64,000 nucleotides of DNA from Lysinibacillus sp. BPa_S21 (GCF_023337795.1 NZ_JALIRS010000010.1:1-64000); one strand, 5' to 3'; counted from the first letter of the stretch, positions 30,408 through 40,869 are shown. The notes: a model not told the origin generated them from the letters alone. Numbers and translations: made by a program.

Positions 30408-32381
30408 ATGGGGACTTTTAGAAAACGACCAATCCGCTATCCGCTTTTTGTTCTTTCCATTTTTGGCATTGTAACGTTCGTGCTTCTATGTATTTGGAAT
30501 ATCGGGATAGGTATTGGTTATGGAATAGGTTTTGTTCTATTAATGGCCTATACGTGGAAGGTAGAAAAGATTACCTTTGATGAGACAGAAAAACATATTG
30601 AATCTATCTCTTTCCGTATGAAAAAAGTGGGGGAAGAGGCATTACTAGAAATGCCAATTGGGATTTTACTTGTCAATGATCAATATGAAATAGAATGGTC
30701 GAATCCATATATGCAGGGCGTTTTAAATATGGAGAATTTAGTAGGTGAAGGAATCGTTAATATATCTGATGACATTTACGTGCTAATGAAGACCGAGGAG
30801 ACAAACGAAGATACGATTACGCTTCGTGATCGTAAATATCGAGTTTATTATAAAAAAGAAGAGAATTTACTATATTTCTTTGATATCACTGAGCAGATAG
30901 CTATTGAAAAACAATACTATGCAGATCGTACAGTTATTGCAATTTTATTTGTTGATAATTATGACGAAATTACGCAAGCAATGGATGACCAACCACGTAG
31001 TTTAACGAATACGATGGTGACCTCAATTGTCAATGATTGGGCTGCTGAGCAAGGGATATTTGTGAAACGAATATCATCCGACCGTTTTTTAGCTGTCTTA
31101 AACGAATCCATTTTAATGGAGCTTGAGAAGAAGAAATTTGCCATTTTAGATACAATTCGAGAAAAAACAGCGCAAAAAAATATGTCATTAACATTAAGTA
31201 TTGGTGTTGGCGCAGGATCATCTTCATTAATGGAGCTTGGTGAACTAGCACAATCAAGTCTAGATCTTGTTTTAGGTCGTGGCGGTGATCAGGTAGCCAT
31301 CAAGCAACCTACAGGAAAACTAAAATTCTATGGCGGGAAAACGAATCCTGTCGAGAAACGTACACGCGTTAGAGCACGTGTTATTTCCCACGCTCTACGA
31401 GACCTAATTCAGGATAGTGACCAAGTATTTGTTATGGGACATAAAAATCCTGATATGGACTCAATTGGTGCCTCTGTTGGTGTACGTAAAATGGCACAAA
31501 TGAATGATGTGAAGGGCTATGTGATCATAAATTATGACGAATTAAACGGAAGTGTAACACGTTTAATGAACGAAATTGAGAGTAAATCGGATTTCTATGA
31601 AAATTTCCTAACACCAGAGGAAGCTGCGGCAAGAATGACAGAAAAATCATTGCTTGTTATAGTCGATACGCATAAACCAGATTTAGTCATTGAGTCACAG
31701 CTTTTGAAGTTGGCTGAAAAAGTTGTGGTAATTGATCACCATCGTCGAAGTGAGGATTTTATAGAAAATCCAACGCTTGTTTATATGGAGCCATATGCAT
31801 CATCTACAGCAGAGCTTGTAACAGAGTTACTCGAGTATCAACCAAAACGTGCGAAGATTAATATGCTAGAGGCTACGGCATTGCTGGCAGGAATTATTGT
31901 TGATACGAAGAGTTTTACTTTGCGGACAGGAGCCCGTACGTTTGAAGCGGCGTCTTATTTACGGACAAATGGTGCCGATACAGTGTTAGTACAACGATTA
32001 TTAAAAGAAGATGTCGATACGTATATCGAGCGTTCTAAAATAGTGCAAACTGTTAAGTTCGTGAAGCCTGGTATTGCTATTGCTGTAGGTGAGGAAGCGA
32101 AAGTGTATGACTCGGTACTTATTGCGCAAACAGCAGACATTTTACTAACAATGAAGGATGTTGGTGCTTCCTTTGTCATTGCACATCGTTCAGATGGCAA
32201 AATCGGCATAAGTGCAAGATCACTTGGCGAGGTAAACGTGCAGCTTGTGATGGAAAAGCTAGGCGGCGGCGGGCATTTAACGAATGCAGCTTGCCAAGTC
32301 GAATCAAATTCCATTGCTGGAGTAAAAAAATATTTAGAAGAGGCCATAAATGAGGTACTCGAGGGGAGTTCTGAATCATGA
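30408..32381 (+). CDS. gdpP: Cyclic-di-AMP phosphodiesterase GdpP
   Basis: A 657-residue membrane enzyme that degrades c-di-AMP to pApA. Two N-terminal membrane helices (about 12-50), a PAS-like domain, a degenerate GGDEF domain (about 170-300), and DHH/DHHA1 catalytic domains with [11 protein letters not shown] near 345, DTHKPD, DHHRRS and [12 protein letters not shown]. Loss alters beta-lactam and osmotic tolerance in relatives. It overlaps rplI by four bases, placing translation coupling between a second-messenger enzyme and a ribosomal protein. Confidence 0.96.
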   Translation: MGTFRKRPIRYPLFVLSIFGIVTFVLLCIWNIGIGIGYGIGFVLLMAYTWKVEKITFDETEKHIESISFRMKKVGEEALLEMPIGILLVNDQYEIEWSNPYMQGVLNMENLVGEGIVNISDDIYVLMKTEETNEDTITLRDRKYRVYYKKEENLLYFFDITEQIAIEKQYYADRTVIAILFVDNYDEITQAMDDQPRSLTNTMVTSIVNDWAAEQGIFVKRISSDRFLAVLNESILMELEKKKFAILDTIREKTAQKNMSLTLSIGVGAGSSSLMELGELAQSSLDLVLGRGGDQVAIKQPTGKLKFYGGKTNPVEKRTRVRARVISHALRDLIQDSDQVFVMGHKNPDMDSIGASVGVRKMAQMNDVKGYVIINYDELNGSVTRLMNEIESKSDFYENFLTPEEAAARMTEKSLLVIVDTHKPDLVIESQLLKLAEKVVVIDHHRRSEDFIENPTLVYMEPYASSTAELVTELLEYQPKRAKINMLEATALLAGIIVDTKSFTLRTGARTFEAASYLRTNGADTVLVQRLLKEDVDTYIERSKIVQTVKFVKPGIAIAVGEEAKVYDSVLIAQTADILLTMKDVGASFVIAHRSDGKIGISARSLGEVNVQLVMEKLGGGGHLTNAACQVESNSIAGVKKYLEEAINEVLEGSSES

Positions 32382-32824
32382 AAGTAGTATTTTTAAAAGA
32401 TGTTAAAGGAAAAGGGAAAAAAGGAGAAATAAAAAATGTAGCGGACGGCTACGCACAAAACTTCTTAATTAAAAATGGCTATGCTGCTGAAGCAAATGCA
32501 CAAGCATTAAGTCAATTAGAAGGTCAAAAAAAATTAGAAGCTAAAAATGCTGCTGCAGAATTAGCTGAAGCGAAAGCATTAAAAGAAAAATTAGAAGCTT
32601 TAACAGTAGAACTAAAAGCAAAATCAGGTGAAGGTGGTCGCCTATTTGGTTCAGTATCTTCAAAGCAAGTTGCCGATGCACTTCAAAAAACGCATGGCAT
32701 AAAAATTGATAAACGTAAAATGACTTTAAGTGATGGAATTCGTGCGCTAGGCTTTACAAATGTACCTGTAAAACTACATCATGAAGTATCTGCAACATTA
32801 AAAGTTCATGTAACGGAAGAATAA
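32378..32824 (+). CDS. rplI: 50S ribosomal protein L9
   Basis: A 148-residue L9 with the N-terminal [21 protein letters not shown] globular part, a long connecting helix (about 42-75) and the C-terminal lobe. The ATG overlaps the gdpP stop as ATGA, with GAGGGGAG upstream. The yybS-gdpP-rplI-dnaC order is standard in Bacillus. Confidence 0.98.
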   Translation: MKVVFLKDVKGKGKKGEIKNVADGYAQNFLIKNGYAAEANAQALSQLEGQKKLEAKNAAAELAEAKALKEKLEALTVELKAKSGEGGRLFGSVSSKQVADALQKTHGIKIDKRKMTLSDGIRALGFTNVPVKLHHEVSATLKVHVTEE

Positions 32825-32837
32825 GGGGCGACGATCC

Positions 32838-34199
32838 ATGAACGAACCGATGATGGACCGCGTTCCACCGCATAACCGGGAAGCGGAGCAATCGGTTATC
32901 GGTGCAATTTTTCTTGATCCTCAATCGTTAATCACTGCGTCTGAAATTTTACTAGCAGATGATTTTTATCATAATGCACATAAGCAAATTTTCGAAACGA
33001 TGCTACGTTTGAGTGATCAAGGAAAAGCGATAGATGTCGTAACAGTTACTGAAGAATTATCAGCTAAAAAAGAAATTGAGGATGTTGGCGGGCTATCGTA
33101 TTTACTAGAGCTCGCCAATGCTGTCCCTACAGCTGCTAACGTCGCACACTATGCGAAAATTGTCGAAGAAAAGGCCTTATTGCGTCGTTTAATTCGCGTC
33201 GCTACTAAAATAGTAGAAGATGGCTATACTCGTGAAGATGAGGTAGAGGCATTACTAGGTGAAGCAGAGAAGAAAATGATGGAGGTAGCCAATCGTAAAA
33301 ATGCGGGTGACTTTAAGCATGTAAAAGACGTATTGGTGGAAACCTTTGATAACATCGAAAAGCTTCAATCCCAAAAGGGTGATGTTACAGGTATTCCGAC
33401 AGGCTTCCGTGACTTAGACAATATAACAGCTGGCTTCCAGCGTAACGATTTGATTATTGTTGCTGCACGTCCATCTGTAGGGAAAACAGCCTTTGCATTG
33501 AATGTTGCACAAAGTGTTGCCGTTCAAGCAAGGGAAAATGTTGCAATCTTCTCCTTAGAGATGGGTGCTGAGCAGCTAGTTATGCGTATGCTTTGTGCCG
33601 AGGGAAATATAGATGCACAAGTTTTACGTACAGGTGCTTTAACAACGGAAGATTGGGGTAAACTAACTATGGCAATGGGGAGTTTATCGAATTCAGGGAT
33701 TTTCATTGATGATACACCAGGTGTACGTATCAATGAAATTCGCGCAAAATGCCGACGTTTAGCACAGGAGCACGGGCTCGGTATGATTTTGATCGACTAT
33801 TTACAGCTTATTCAGGGTAGTGGTAAGCCAGGGGAGAACCGTCAGCAAGAAGTATCTGAGATTTCACGTTCATTAAAAGGATTAGCGCGTGAATTAAAGG
33901 TCCCAGTCATTGCATTATCACAGCTATCTCGTGGTGTTGAGCAACGTCAAGATAAACGACCTATGATGAGTGACTTGCGTGAATCGGGAAGTATTGAGCA
34001 AGATGCTGATATTGTTGCCTTCTTATATCGTGATGATTATTACGATAAAGAGTCCGAGAGTAAAAATATGATTGAAATTATTATTGCTAAACAACGTAAC
34101 GGTCCAACAGGTACAGTTACACTCGCTTTTAAAAAAGAATTCAATAAATTCATTAATGTGGACTGGTCGCAAATGCCACCACCGCCTCCACGTGATTAA
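32838..34199 (+). CDS. dnaC: Replicative DNA helicase DnaC (DnaB-type)
   Basis: A 453-residue hexameric 5'-3' helicase; it is called DnaC in B. subtilis and DnaB in E. coli. The N-terminal primase-interacting domain has PPHNREAEQSVIGAIFLD; the RecA-like motor has Walker A ARPSVGKTAFALN near 215 and the LIDYLQLIQG and SQLSRGVEQR motifs. The tail is proline-rich. It follows rplI by 13 bases. Confidence 0.97.
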   Translation: MNEPMMDRVPPHNREAEQSVIGAIFLDPQSLITASEILLADDFYHNAHKQIFETMLRLSDQGKAIDVVTVTEELSAKKEIEDVGGLSYLLELANAVPTAANVAHYAKIVEEKALLRRLIRVATKIVEDGYTREDEVEALLGEAEKKMMEVANRKNAGDFKHVKDVLVETFDNIEKLQSQKGDVTGIPTGFRDLDNITAGFQRNDLIIVAARPSVGKTAFALNVAQSVAVQARENVAIFSLEMGAEQLVMRMLCAEGNIDAQVLRTGALTTEDWGKLTMAMGSLSNSGIFIDDTPGVRINEIRAKCRRLAQEHGLGMILIDYLQLIQGSGKPGENRQQEVSEISRSLKGLARELKVPVIALSQLSRGVEQRQDKRPMMSDLRESGSIEQDADIVAFLYRDDYYDKESESKNMIEIIIAKQRNGPTGTVTLAFKKEFNKFINVDWSQMPPPPPRD

Positions 34200-34400
34200 A
34201 TATGTATTTGGTTCATCATCAATAGTGAGAGATGACATTAGTTAAAACGTATGCCATGTAGGAGTGCCTAGTTTGAACGGAAATCGACCTCACGCTATGT
34301 TGACCAAAATACTGATTAAAAAAGAGGAACATAACGTTTGCGAGTATACCAAGACAGAATAAATCTGAATGTTAGATAATATTCATACCATTCTGTTATT

Positions 34401-34445
34401 AAACACGAACGTTGAATCATATTTTTTGATTTTACGTTCGTGTTT
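34401..34445. promoter_or_regulatory. Inverted CGAAC boxes upstream of purA
   Basis: AAACACGAACGT (34401-34412) and ACGTTCGTGTTT (34434-34445) are perfect inverted repeats separated by 21 bases. The half-site with central CGAAC resembles the PurR box described in Bacillus, where two inverted boxes lie upstream of purine genes. A weaker inner stem (AATCA/TGATT) and the TTTTT after the right arm mean it could instead be a terminator for dnaC. Remaining bases 34200-34400 contain only a type-1 repeat remnant (34262-34305). Confidence 0.55.
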
Positions 34446-34458
34446 TTAAGTATTTTTG

Positions 34459-34488
34459 TTGACTAGGCGTTTCTATCATTGTTACAAT
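34459..34488 (+). promoter_or_regulatory. purA promoter
   Basis: TTGACT (34459-34464) and TACAAT (34483-34488) with an 18-base spacer, about 50 bases before the purA start and directly downstream of the inverted CGAAC boxes. Confidence 0.75.
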
Positions 34489-34541
34489 AATTAACGGCTT
34501 AAAAATTGAGATACAAATCGTATCTAACGGAGGTGCTGACT

Positions 34542-35831
34542 ATGACATCAGTTGTAGTTGTAGGAACACAGTGGGGAGACGAAGGAAAAGGTAAAATTAC
34601 GGATTTCCTTTCACAAAAAGCCGATGCAATCGCTCGTTTTGCAGGCGGTGATAATGCTGGACATACTATTAAATTTGATGGCGAAACTTATAAGTTACAT
34701 TTAATTCCATCAGGTATTTTCTATAAAGAAAAAACTTCAGTAATCGGAAATGGCCTAGTTGTTAATCCAAAGTCATTAGTGACTGAACTTAGAGGTTTAC
34801 AAGAGCGTGGCATTGATACAGATAATTTACGAATTTCTAATCGTGCACATGTTATTTTGCCATATCATATAAAACAAGATATCGCTGATGAGGAAAGCCG
34901 TGGCGATCAAAAAATTGGTACGACTTGTAAAGGGATTGGACCATGTTATCAGGATAAAGTAGCACGTATCGGTATCCGTATGGCTGATTTACTAGACAAG
35001 GATGTATTTGAAGAAAAACTACGTCAAAATTTAGCAATTAAAAATAAGTTATTTGAGAAATTTTACGAAGTTGAAGGCGTAACATTCGAAGAAATTTTCG
35101 AAGAATATTACAACTATGGACAAGAAATCGCAAAATATGTAACAGACACATCGAAAATCCTAAATGATGTATTAGATGAAGGCGGCAAAGTGTTATTTGA
35201 AGGAGCACAAGGTATTTTACTTGATGTCGATCAAGGTACGTACCCATTTGTAACATCTTCAAATCCTGTTGCCGGTGGAGTAGCAATCGGCGCTGGCGTT
35301 GGTCCATCACGAGTTACAAGTGTTATTGGTGTCTCTAAAGCCTATACATCTCGTGTTGGTGATGGTCCGTTCCCAACTGAATTATTCGATGAAGTGGGCC
35401 AACAAATTCGCGAAGTTGGTCGTGAATACGGTACAACAACTGGCCGTCCACGTCGTGTAGGTTGGTTTGATACGGTAGTAGTACGTCACTCACGCCGAGT
35501 AAGTGGTATTACGCATCTTGCGCTTAACTCAATTGATGTTTTATCTGGCTTAGAAACAGTTAAAATTTGTACAGCGTATAAATATAAAGATGAAACGATT
35601 ACTGAATATCCAGCAAATCTTCATATTATTGAACAATGTGAACCAATCTATGAAGAGCTTCCAGGCTGGTCAGAAGATGTTACAGGCTGCAAAACATTAG
35701 AAGAGCTACCTGAGAATGCACGTCGCTATGTAGAACGCGTGAGTGAATTAACTGGTATTGAAATTGCTACTTTCTCTGTTGGTCCTGCACGTGAACAAAC
35801 GAACGTTTTAGTGGACGTTTGGGAAGCATAA
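34542..35831 (+). CDS. purA: Adenylosuccinate synthetase
   Basis: A 429-residue enzyme that joins IMP and aspartate with GTP, the first committed step to AMP. It has the GTP/IMP-binding [14 protein letters not shown] at 8-21, GGDNAGHTI near 39, [24 protein letters not shown] segment ([18 protein letters not shown]) and [15 protein letters not shown] at 34542 has ACGGAGGTG upstream and gives the family N-terminus. Monocistronic with its own promoter and terminator. Confidence 0.98.
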   Translation: MTSVVVVGTQWGDEGKGKITDFLSQKADAIARFAGGDNAGHTIKFDGETYKLHLIPSGIFYKEKTSVIGNGLVVNPKSLVTELRGLQERGIDTDNLRISNRAHVILPYHIKQDIADEESRGDQKIGTTCKGIGPCYQDKVARIGIRMADLLDKDVFEEKLRQNLAIKNKLFEKFYEVEGVTFEEIFEEYYNYGQEIAKYVTDTSKILNDVLDEGGKVLFEGAQGILLDVDQGTYPFVTSSNPVAGGVAIGAGVGPSRVTSVIGVSKAYTSRVGDGPFPTELFDEVGQQIREVGREYGTTTGRPRRVGWFDTVVVRHSRRVSGITHLALNSIDVLSGLETVKICTAYKYKDETITEYPANLHIIEQCEPIYEELPGWSEDVTGCKTLEELPENARRYVERVSELTGIEIATFSVGPAREQTNVLVDVWEA

Positions 35832-35842
35832 TAATTGAAATT

Positions 35843-35877
35843 AAAAAAGGACGTGCCATACGGTACGTCCTTTTTTT
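35843..35877 (+). terminator. purA terminator
   Basis: AAAAAAGGACGTGCC pairs with GGTACGTCCTTTTTTT (one G-U pair) around a 4-base loop. Confidence 0.92.
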
Positions 35878-35984
35878 ATACCAAATCTCTTTGCTGTTGC
35901 TGAATTTTTAGGTGAGAGATGACTTATTGCCCGTTAATGCAGGATATATTTTATGTATTCGAAAGTAGATGTTATGTTACATTT

Positions 35985-36107
35985 GAAGAAGCTATACTTT
36001 GCAAAGACATCTGTTACTGTCGCTTCGCTTTCGTACAAAGACAACTGTTACAACCTCTATTATTTCGCATATTAGAGTGATATGCAGAAGATACGCTAAG
36101 TGAAATA
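35985..36107 (+). other. Region between purA and the type-1 repeat
   Basis: No gene. Bases 36003-36055 hold repeat pieces of the TGTCGCTTCGCTTTCGTACA kind flanked by ATCTGTTAC and AACTGTTACAA, also seen in other intergenic repeats of this window. Nothing else stands out between 35878 and 36107. Confidence 0.45.
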
Positions 36108-36373
36108 GGTGATAGGAGTGAAGACTGAGCGACTCCTTGGGGATCAGCGATATAGAGGAACGAAGGCTAAAAGCATCACGTCCTGTGATAACGCCTTCGT
36201 GACCAACATCCTATTGGCCCGAGACCCTGCAGCGAGCAACGCGAGTGAAGTGGCTCATCGGACGCCCCCAGGAGGCTTTGCTCTGTGCGAAAGCGAAGCG
36301 GCAGCAACAATGTTTTATCTGTAGCGAAAGCGAAGCGCCAGCTACAAAGCGCTCAGTCGGAACGGAGATCACC
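36108..36373 (-). repeat. Type-1 dispersed repeat, copy D (largest)
   Basis: A 266-base copy with ends GGTGATAGGAGTGAAGACTGAGCG and its near-inverse at 36350-36373. It carries the covarying hairpin core (36158-36210), the GGCTCATCGGACGCCCCCAGG block shared with copies A, B and C, and two GCGAAAGCGAAGC modules (36288-36300, 36323-36336) like those in type-2 repeats. Short reading frames across it are produced by the palindromes and are not genes. Confidence 0.8.
36158..36210 (+). repeat. Covarying hairpin core, copy D
   Basis: GAAC, stem 1 CGAAGGC (36161-36167), TAAAAGC, stem 2 ATCAC (36175-36179), loop GTCCT, stem 2' GTGAT, AAC, stem 1' GCCTTCG (36193-36199), then TGACCAACATC. The same arrangement occurs at 19926-19978 with other stem sequences, and on the minus strand at 61502-61554 with the same stems and loop ATCCT. 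Confidence 0.75.
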
Positions 36374-36436
36374 CCCATTTTGTGCAAAAAAGCCAAATTT
36401 AATGTCGTAGAGGTTATAGTTTTTTAGTAATATTAA

Positions 36437-36469
36437 AGAGGCGTGCCATATGCGGTACGCCCTTTTTTG
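36437..36469. terminator. Terminator between copy D and yitT-like gene
   Basis: GGCGTGCC (36440-36447) pairs imperfectly with GGTACGCC (36454-36461), with a T run on the plus side and an A/T run on the minus side. It directly follows the stop of the minus-strand gene. Confidence 0.7.
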
Positions 36470-36472
36470 TCA

Positions 36473-37381
36473 TTAGTGAATATCTCTCTTCTTGAAGCGA
36501 CCACCTTTAACCTCTGCTATATTACCGATTGCTAGGAATGCATGATCATCAATTTCAGCGACAATTGTTTTAAGCTTGGATTCCTCTAATCGGGTAATGA
36601 CGGTAAAAATAACTTTTTTATCGTTACCTGTATAAGCACCCTCACCATATAGGAAGGTTACGCCACGACCAAGTCTATCCATAATGGTCTGCCCAATTTC
36701 ATCAATTTCATCACTAATGATATAAACGGATTTTGATTCCTCCATCCCTTGAATAACAATGTCAATGGTTTTATAGGCGATATAGTATGCCAAGATAGAG
36801 TACATGGCTTGTTCCCATGTGAATACAAACCCCGCTACCGCAAAGATGAGTAAATTAAAGAACATAATAATTTCACCAACGGAGAACGGTGTTTTTCTAT
36901 TAAATAAAATAGCTAAAATTTCTGTCCCATCTAATGAACCACCATAACGAATGACGATACCGACACCAATACCTAAAATCATGCCTCCAAAAACTGTGGC
37001 CAATAGCGTATCTTGAGTAAATGAGTTTAGATTATGTAAAAAAAGCGTTGTTAATGAGAGAACTGTAATTCCGAGTCCTGTGGAAAGTGCAAAGGTTTTA
37101 CCGATTTGTTTATAACCTAAAAAGATAAAAGGTAAGTTTAAAATGAAGATGAAAATACCAAGAGGTAAATTTAATAAATGAGAAGTGATAATGGAAACAC
37201 CTACGATTCCACCATCCATAATGTGGTTTGGTACTAAAAATAGCTCTAGCCCCAGTGCCATAATAACAGCACCTAATGCTACCATAATGGTCCTAATTAT
37301 AAGTTTACGAACGGTATTCTTACTTTGGGGTTTCCTTCCTTTAGGGGTTATTTCAGAGGTTTGCTTTTGCAAATCATTCAA
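36473..37381 (-). CDS. YitT family membrane protein
   Basis: A 302-residue member of the YitT (DUF161 plus DUF2179) family. Five to six membrane helices (about 35-205), with LFLVPNHIMDGGIVGVSII and GGSLDGTEILAIL typical of the membrane part, precede a cytoplasmic DUF2179 domain (SKSVYIISDEIDEIG to the end) with GVTFLYGEGAYTG. The family's substrate is unknown. The start TTG at 37381 is chosen because GGAGTG lies six bases upstream; an upstream TTG at 37399 precedes that site. Confidence 0.86.
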   Translation of the reverse strand: MNDLQKQTSEITPKGRKPQSKNTVRKLIIRTIMVALGAVIMALGLELFLVPNHIMDGGIVGVSIITSHLLNLPLGIFIFILNLPFIFLGYKQIGKTFALSTGLGITVLSLTTLFLHNLNSFTQDTLLATVFGGMILGIGVGIVIRYGGSLDGTEILAILFNRKTPFSVGEIIMFFNLLIFAVAGFVFTWEQAMYSILAYYIAYKTIDIVIQGMEESKSVYIISDEIDEIGQTIMDRLGRGVTFLYGEGAYTGNDKKVIFTVITRLEESKLKTIVAEIDDHAFLAIGNIAEVKGGRFKKRDIH

Positions 37382-37892
37382 ATTAATCACTCCATTCAAC
37401 TAGTACTTCTTACCTCTATTTTATCAGAATATTAAAAAAGCAAAAAGTCTAAAATTATATTGTCCAATATTTTATTTATAGCCTCGAAAATGGGAAATAT
37501 GTAACAATCAGTAGAGGATTAATACATTTACATTACAAAAAGGTGAAAAAAGTCGAACCTTATTTTCTTTATGGTACAGTATAGAAGTGAAAAAATTCTA
37601 TGCGTGTAAATATACTACCATAGATTAAAATTGGAATGGGATTTACGGTAAGCGTACGAGGATTAATCATACCATCGATTTATGGACGCCTATCATCAAT
37701 TAATGTGCAAGTAGTGAAAAGGGTTCTGTAATAGATATAATGGGCTCTACTGGAGATTCAACAGAACTTTGAAGTGTATAAAAATAGTTCATTAGAAAAT
37801 CCATGATCTTATGTAGGGCATTAATTAGTTCAAGTAGAAGGCAGTCCAAAATAGGGCTGTCTTTTTGTATATTTTGTATATACAACTATGTT

Positions 37893-37906
37893 ATTTCCCG
37901 AGAAAT
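37893..37906. promoter_or_regulatory. Noc-binding-site-like palindrome
   Basis: ATTTCCCGAGAAAT matches 13 of 14 bases of the B. subtilis Noc site ATTTCCCGGGAAAT. Noc is encoded at 18653-19552. A second, weaker match (12 of 14) is at 52927-52940. Confidence 0.5.
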
Positions 37907-37999
37907 ATTTGTCGAAATGTAGTTTAATATAATATCTATAATGTCATAGGATTTAGAATAATGCATAGAAGCTAAAAGCATGGTAGAGTTAGAGTAGTG

Positions 38000-38240
38000 A
38001 CTTTAACTAATTTCAGCAAGTGTTTTGGTAGCGAAAGGAAGAGCCTGCTACAAATGTTTTATGTAGCGAAAGTGCAACGGCAGTTACAAAAGCCTCCCAC
38101 CATAAAGATGGGAGTTGAATGCGAATTGAAGTTATTTTTCAGCAGGTGTCTGCTGAAATAGAGGAACTTAGTTTAAGAACGTCACGTTGGCCCAAAGCTG
38201 AATCTGGATGAAATTATGCTAAGGCAAAATGGATAAATAC
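38000..38240 (+). repeat. Type-2 dispersed repeat before walR
   Basis: It shares with the soj repeat the TTTCAGCA start, GTAGCGAAAG pieces (38031, 38062), a TTTTCAGCAGGTGTCTGCTGA block, and the GAAATAGAGGAAC lead into the hairpin core, whose right half is missing (38155-38190). The end (38211-38232) is a degraded form of the terminal near-palindrome. It stops about 50 bases before walR. Confidence 0.7.
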
Positions 38241-38283
38241 ACAATCGTTTAAAAATAGATAAATAGCGAAAGGGAGAGAAAAT

Positions 38284-38997
38284 ATGGACAAAACCATTTT
38301 AGTTGTTGACGATGAAAAACCAATCGCAGATATTTTACAGTTTAATTTAATAAAAGAAGGTTACAAAGTTATTTGTGCTTATGATGGAGATGAAGCACTA
38401 GAGAAGGTTGAGGAAGAGCAACCAGATTTAATGCTTTTAGATATAATGTTACCTAAGCGTGATGGGATGGAAGTTTGTAGAGAAATACGGAAAAAATATG
38501 ACTTTCCTATCATTATGTTAACCGCAAAAGGCTCTGAGATTGATAAAGTATTAGGATTAGAAATGGGCGCAGATGATTATGTGACAAAGCCATTTAGTAC
38601 ACGTGAGCTTATTGCGCGTGTAAAGGCAAATATGCGTCGCTTACAGGTAGTAGCTCCTACTGCTGAAGAGGTTGAAGAAGAATCCAATGAAATTGTAGTA
38701 GGATCCCTTGTTATTCAGCCAGATGCTTACTTAGTATTGAAGCGTGATGAGGCAATTGAATTAACACATAGGGAGTTTGAGCTGTTACATTACTTAGGTA
38801 AGCATATTGGTCAAGTAATGACGCGTGAACATTTATTACAAACTGTGTGGGGCTATGACTATTTCGGAGATGTACGAACAGTAGATGTAACAATTCGACG
38901 TTTACGGGAAAAAATAGAGGACAATCCTAGTCATCCAGCTTGGATTGTAACACGCCGTGGTGTAGGGTATTATTTACGAAATCCTGAACAGGAGTAA
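38284..38997 (+). CDS. walR: Cell-wall response regulator WalR
   Basis: A 237-residue OmpR-family regulator, essential in Bacillales, controlling autolysins and wall metabolism. The receiver domain has DD at 9-10, phospho-acceptor Asp53 in LLDIMLP and Lys in [13 protein letters not shown]; the C-terminal winged helix ends with [38 protein letters not shown] lies before the ATG. First gene of walRKHIJ-htrA. Confidence 0.97.
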   Translation: MDKTILVVDDEKPIADILQFNLIKEGYKVICAYDGDEALEKVEEEQPDLMLLDIMLPKRDGMEVCREIRKKYDFPIIMLTAKGSEIDKVLGLEMGADDYVTKPFSTRELIARVKANMRRLQVVAPTAEEVEEESNEIVVGSLVIQPDAYLVLKRDEAIELTHREFELLHYLGKHIGQVMTREHLLQTVWGYDYFGDVRTVDVTIRRLREKIEDNPSHPAWIVTRRGVGYYLRNPEQE

Positions 38998-39003
38998 AAA
39001 GGA

Positions 39004-40869
39004 ATGCAGAAAGTTAGCTTCTTTAAATCAATTCATGTCAAGCTGGTACTAATTTACATTTTACTAATCCTACTTGCTTTGCAAATAATAGGAATCTATT
39101 TCGCACGTGAATTAGAACAAAATTTAAAAGACAACTTCCGACAATCCATTTTTCAACGTGTTGATTTAATGCAATATAGCATTCGTGAAGAAATGTTAAA
39201 AGAGCGCGATGAAAGTATGCCATCTCTTGAAGAGAGCTTGAAAACGATTGTCATGGAATTTTCCACAGGGTTGAAGGAACTTTCTAAAGGAGATATTTTA
39301 GAAATTCGTGTCATCGATAATAGGCAGCGTATTCGTGCCACATCTGAGATAGACAATCAAAGTTTGATTGGACAGCGCTCGAATAATGACCTCGTACGCC
39401 GTGCTATCTCTGCAGAAACATTATTTGAAAACATTAAACTTGATAATAAAACAAGAAATCGAGTTTGGGTGTTAGCTTCGCCAATTCGAGATGGCGCAGG
39501 ACCTGATGATGAAATCATAGGGGTACTCTATATTGAGGCAAATATTGAATCTGTTTTTGAACAAGTGAATGACATTAATCGTATTTTCCTCGGTGGTACA
39601 GCCGTGTCCTTAGTGATTACGATCTTTTTAGGAATCTTAGTGGCACGAACAATTACACAGCCAATTTCAGATATGCGTAAGCAAGCTCAGGCGATGGCAA
39701 AGGGTAACTATTCTCGAAAAGTGCGGGTTTATGGTACAGATGAGATAGGGCAGCTTGCTATAACCTTTAATCATTTAACGAATCGCTTACAAGAGGCACA
39801 GTCTACTACAGAGGCAGAGCGGCGAAAGCTCGATTCGGTCCTTAGTAATATGACGGATGGTGTTATTGCAACAGATCGAAAAGGCCGTATCATTCTTATT
39901 AATGATCCTGCACTAGAGCTGCTGCATATTTCGAGGGATATTACATTAGGTCGTCCGATTGCATCTGTTTTAGGTATTGACCAAGAGTATAGTTTTGAGG
40001 ATTTAATTCACATGAATGATGCGGTGAATTTAAATTTCAGTACAGCAGACGCACCGTATATTTTACGTGCGAATTTCTCTGTTATTCAAAAAGAAACAGG
40101 CTTTATTAATGGTCTAATTACCGTACTGCATGATATTACGGAGCAGGAAAAAATAGAGATGGATCGTAGGGAGTTTGTTTCAAATGTATCACATGAGTTA
40201 CGGACACCTTTAACGACGATGCGTAGTTATTTAGAGGCGTTAGCAGATGGTGCATGGAAAGATGAAAATATTGCTCCAACATTTTTGAATGTCACTCAAA
40301 CAGAGACCGAGCGTATGATCCGCTTAGTGAATGACTTATTACAGTTATCACGAATGGATAGTTCAGATTATGAGTTGAATCAAGATATTGTTTTATTCAA
40401 TTCATTCTTTAACCGTATTATCGATCGTTTTGAAATGTCTAAGTCTGACAAAGTGATGTTTGAACGTTTATTCCCAGAGGCATCTTATTATGTAGAAATT
40501 GATACAGATAAGGTGACACAAGTCATCGATAATATCATTTCCAATGCTATTAAGTATTCACCAGATGGAGGTAATATTCGCTTTGGATTTACAGCACAAG
40601 GGGATATGCTGAAGGTTATGATTTCTGATGATGGTATGGGTATTCCTAAGGAAAATGTAGGACGTATTTTTGAGCGTTTCTATCGTGTAGATCGTGCTCG
40701 GGCCCGCTCTATGGGAGGCACTGGTCTAGGACTAGCTATTGCCAGGGAAATGATTGAAGCTCATGGCGGTAAAATATGGGCTGAAAGTGAAGAAGGACAT
40801 GGAACAACGGTTTTCTTCACATTACCACTTAATTTAGATGATTTTGACGAGGCAGGTGAGTGGGAATGA
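39004..40869 (+). CDS. walK: Cell-wall sensor kinase WalK
   Basis: A 621-residue sensor kinase. Two membrane helices (about 13-32 and 197-215) bracket an extracytoplasmic Cache-like domain; then HAMP (216-270), PAS (about 272-380), HisKA with His397 in FVSNVSHELRTPLTT, and HATPase_c with NAIKYSPDGG, DDGMGIP and GTGLGLAIAR. It phosphorylates WalR and senses lipid II or wall turnover. It follows walR by six bases and overlaps walH as ATGA. Confidence 0.97.
   Translation: MQKVSFFKSIHVKLVLIYILLILLALQIIGIYFARELEQNLKDNFRQSIFQRVDLMQYSIREEMLKERDESMPSLEESLKTIVMEFSTGLKELSKGDILEIRVIDNRQRIRATSEIDNQSLIGQRSNNDLVRRAISAETLFENIKLDNKTRNRVWVLASPIRDGAGPDDEIIGVLYIEANIESVFEQVNDINRIFLGGTAVSLVITIFLGILVARTITQPISDMRKQAQAMAKGNYSRKVRVYGTDEIGQLAITFNHLTNRLQEAQSTTEAERRKLDSVLSNMTDGVIATDRKGRIILINDPALELLHISRDITLGRPIASVLGIDQEYSFEDLIHMNDAVNLNFSTADAPYILRANFSVIQKETGFINGLITVLHDITEQEKIEMDRREFVSNVSHELRTPLTTMRSYLEALADGAWKDENIAPTFLNVTQTETERMIRLVNDLLQLSRMDSSDYELNQDIVLFNSFFNRIIDRFEMSKSDKVMFERLFPEASYYVEIDTDKVTQVIDNIISNAIKYSPDGGNIRFGFTAQGDMLKVMISDDGMGIPKENVGRIFERFYRVDRARARSMGGTGLGLAIAREMIEAHGGKIWAESEEGHGTTVFFTLPLNLDDFDEAGEWE

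Larger units (their letters stand above)
37382..38283 (+). other. Long intergenic region upstream of walR
   Basis: About 900 bases without a supported gene. It contains an orphan terminator-like hairpin, AAGGCAGTCC (37838-37847) with GGGCTGTCTTTTT (37854-37866), a Noc-box-like palindrome (37893-37906), and a type-2 repeat with a truncated hairpin core (38000-38240). A TATAAT at 37937-37942 is a possible walR -10 without a clear -35. Confidence 0.5.

Noticed and set aside
34200..34541. Purine riboswitch or T-box before purA
   Set aside because: No aptamer core or T-box sequence is visible; the inverted CGAAC boxes and a SigA promoter explain the region better.
36109..36427. Short reading frames across the repeat at 36108-36373 and likewise at 61382-61597
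   Set aside because: They are open only because of the palindromic GC-rich repeat, overlap each other on both strands, and lack ribosome binding sites.
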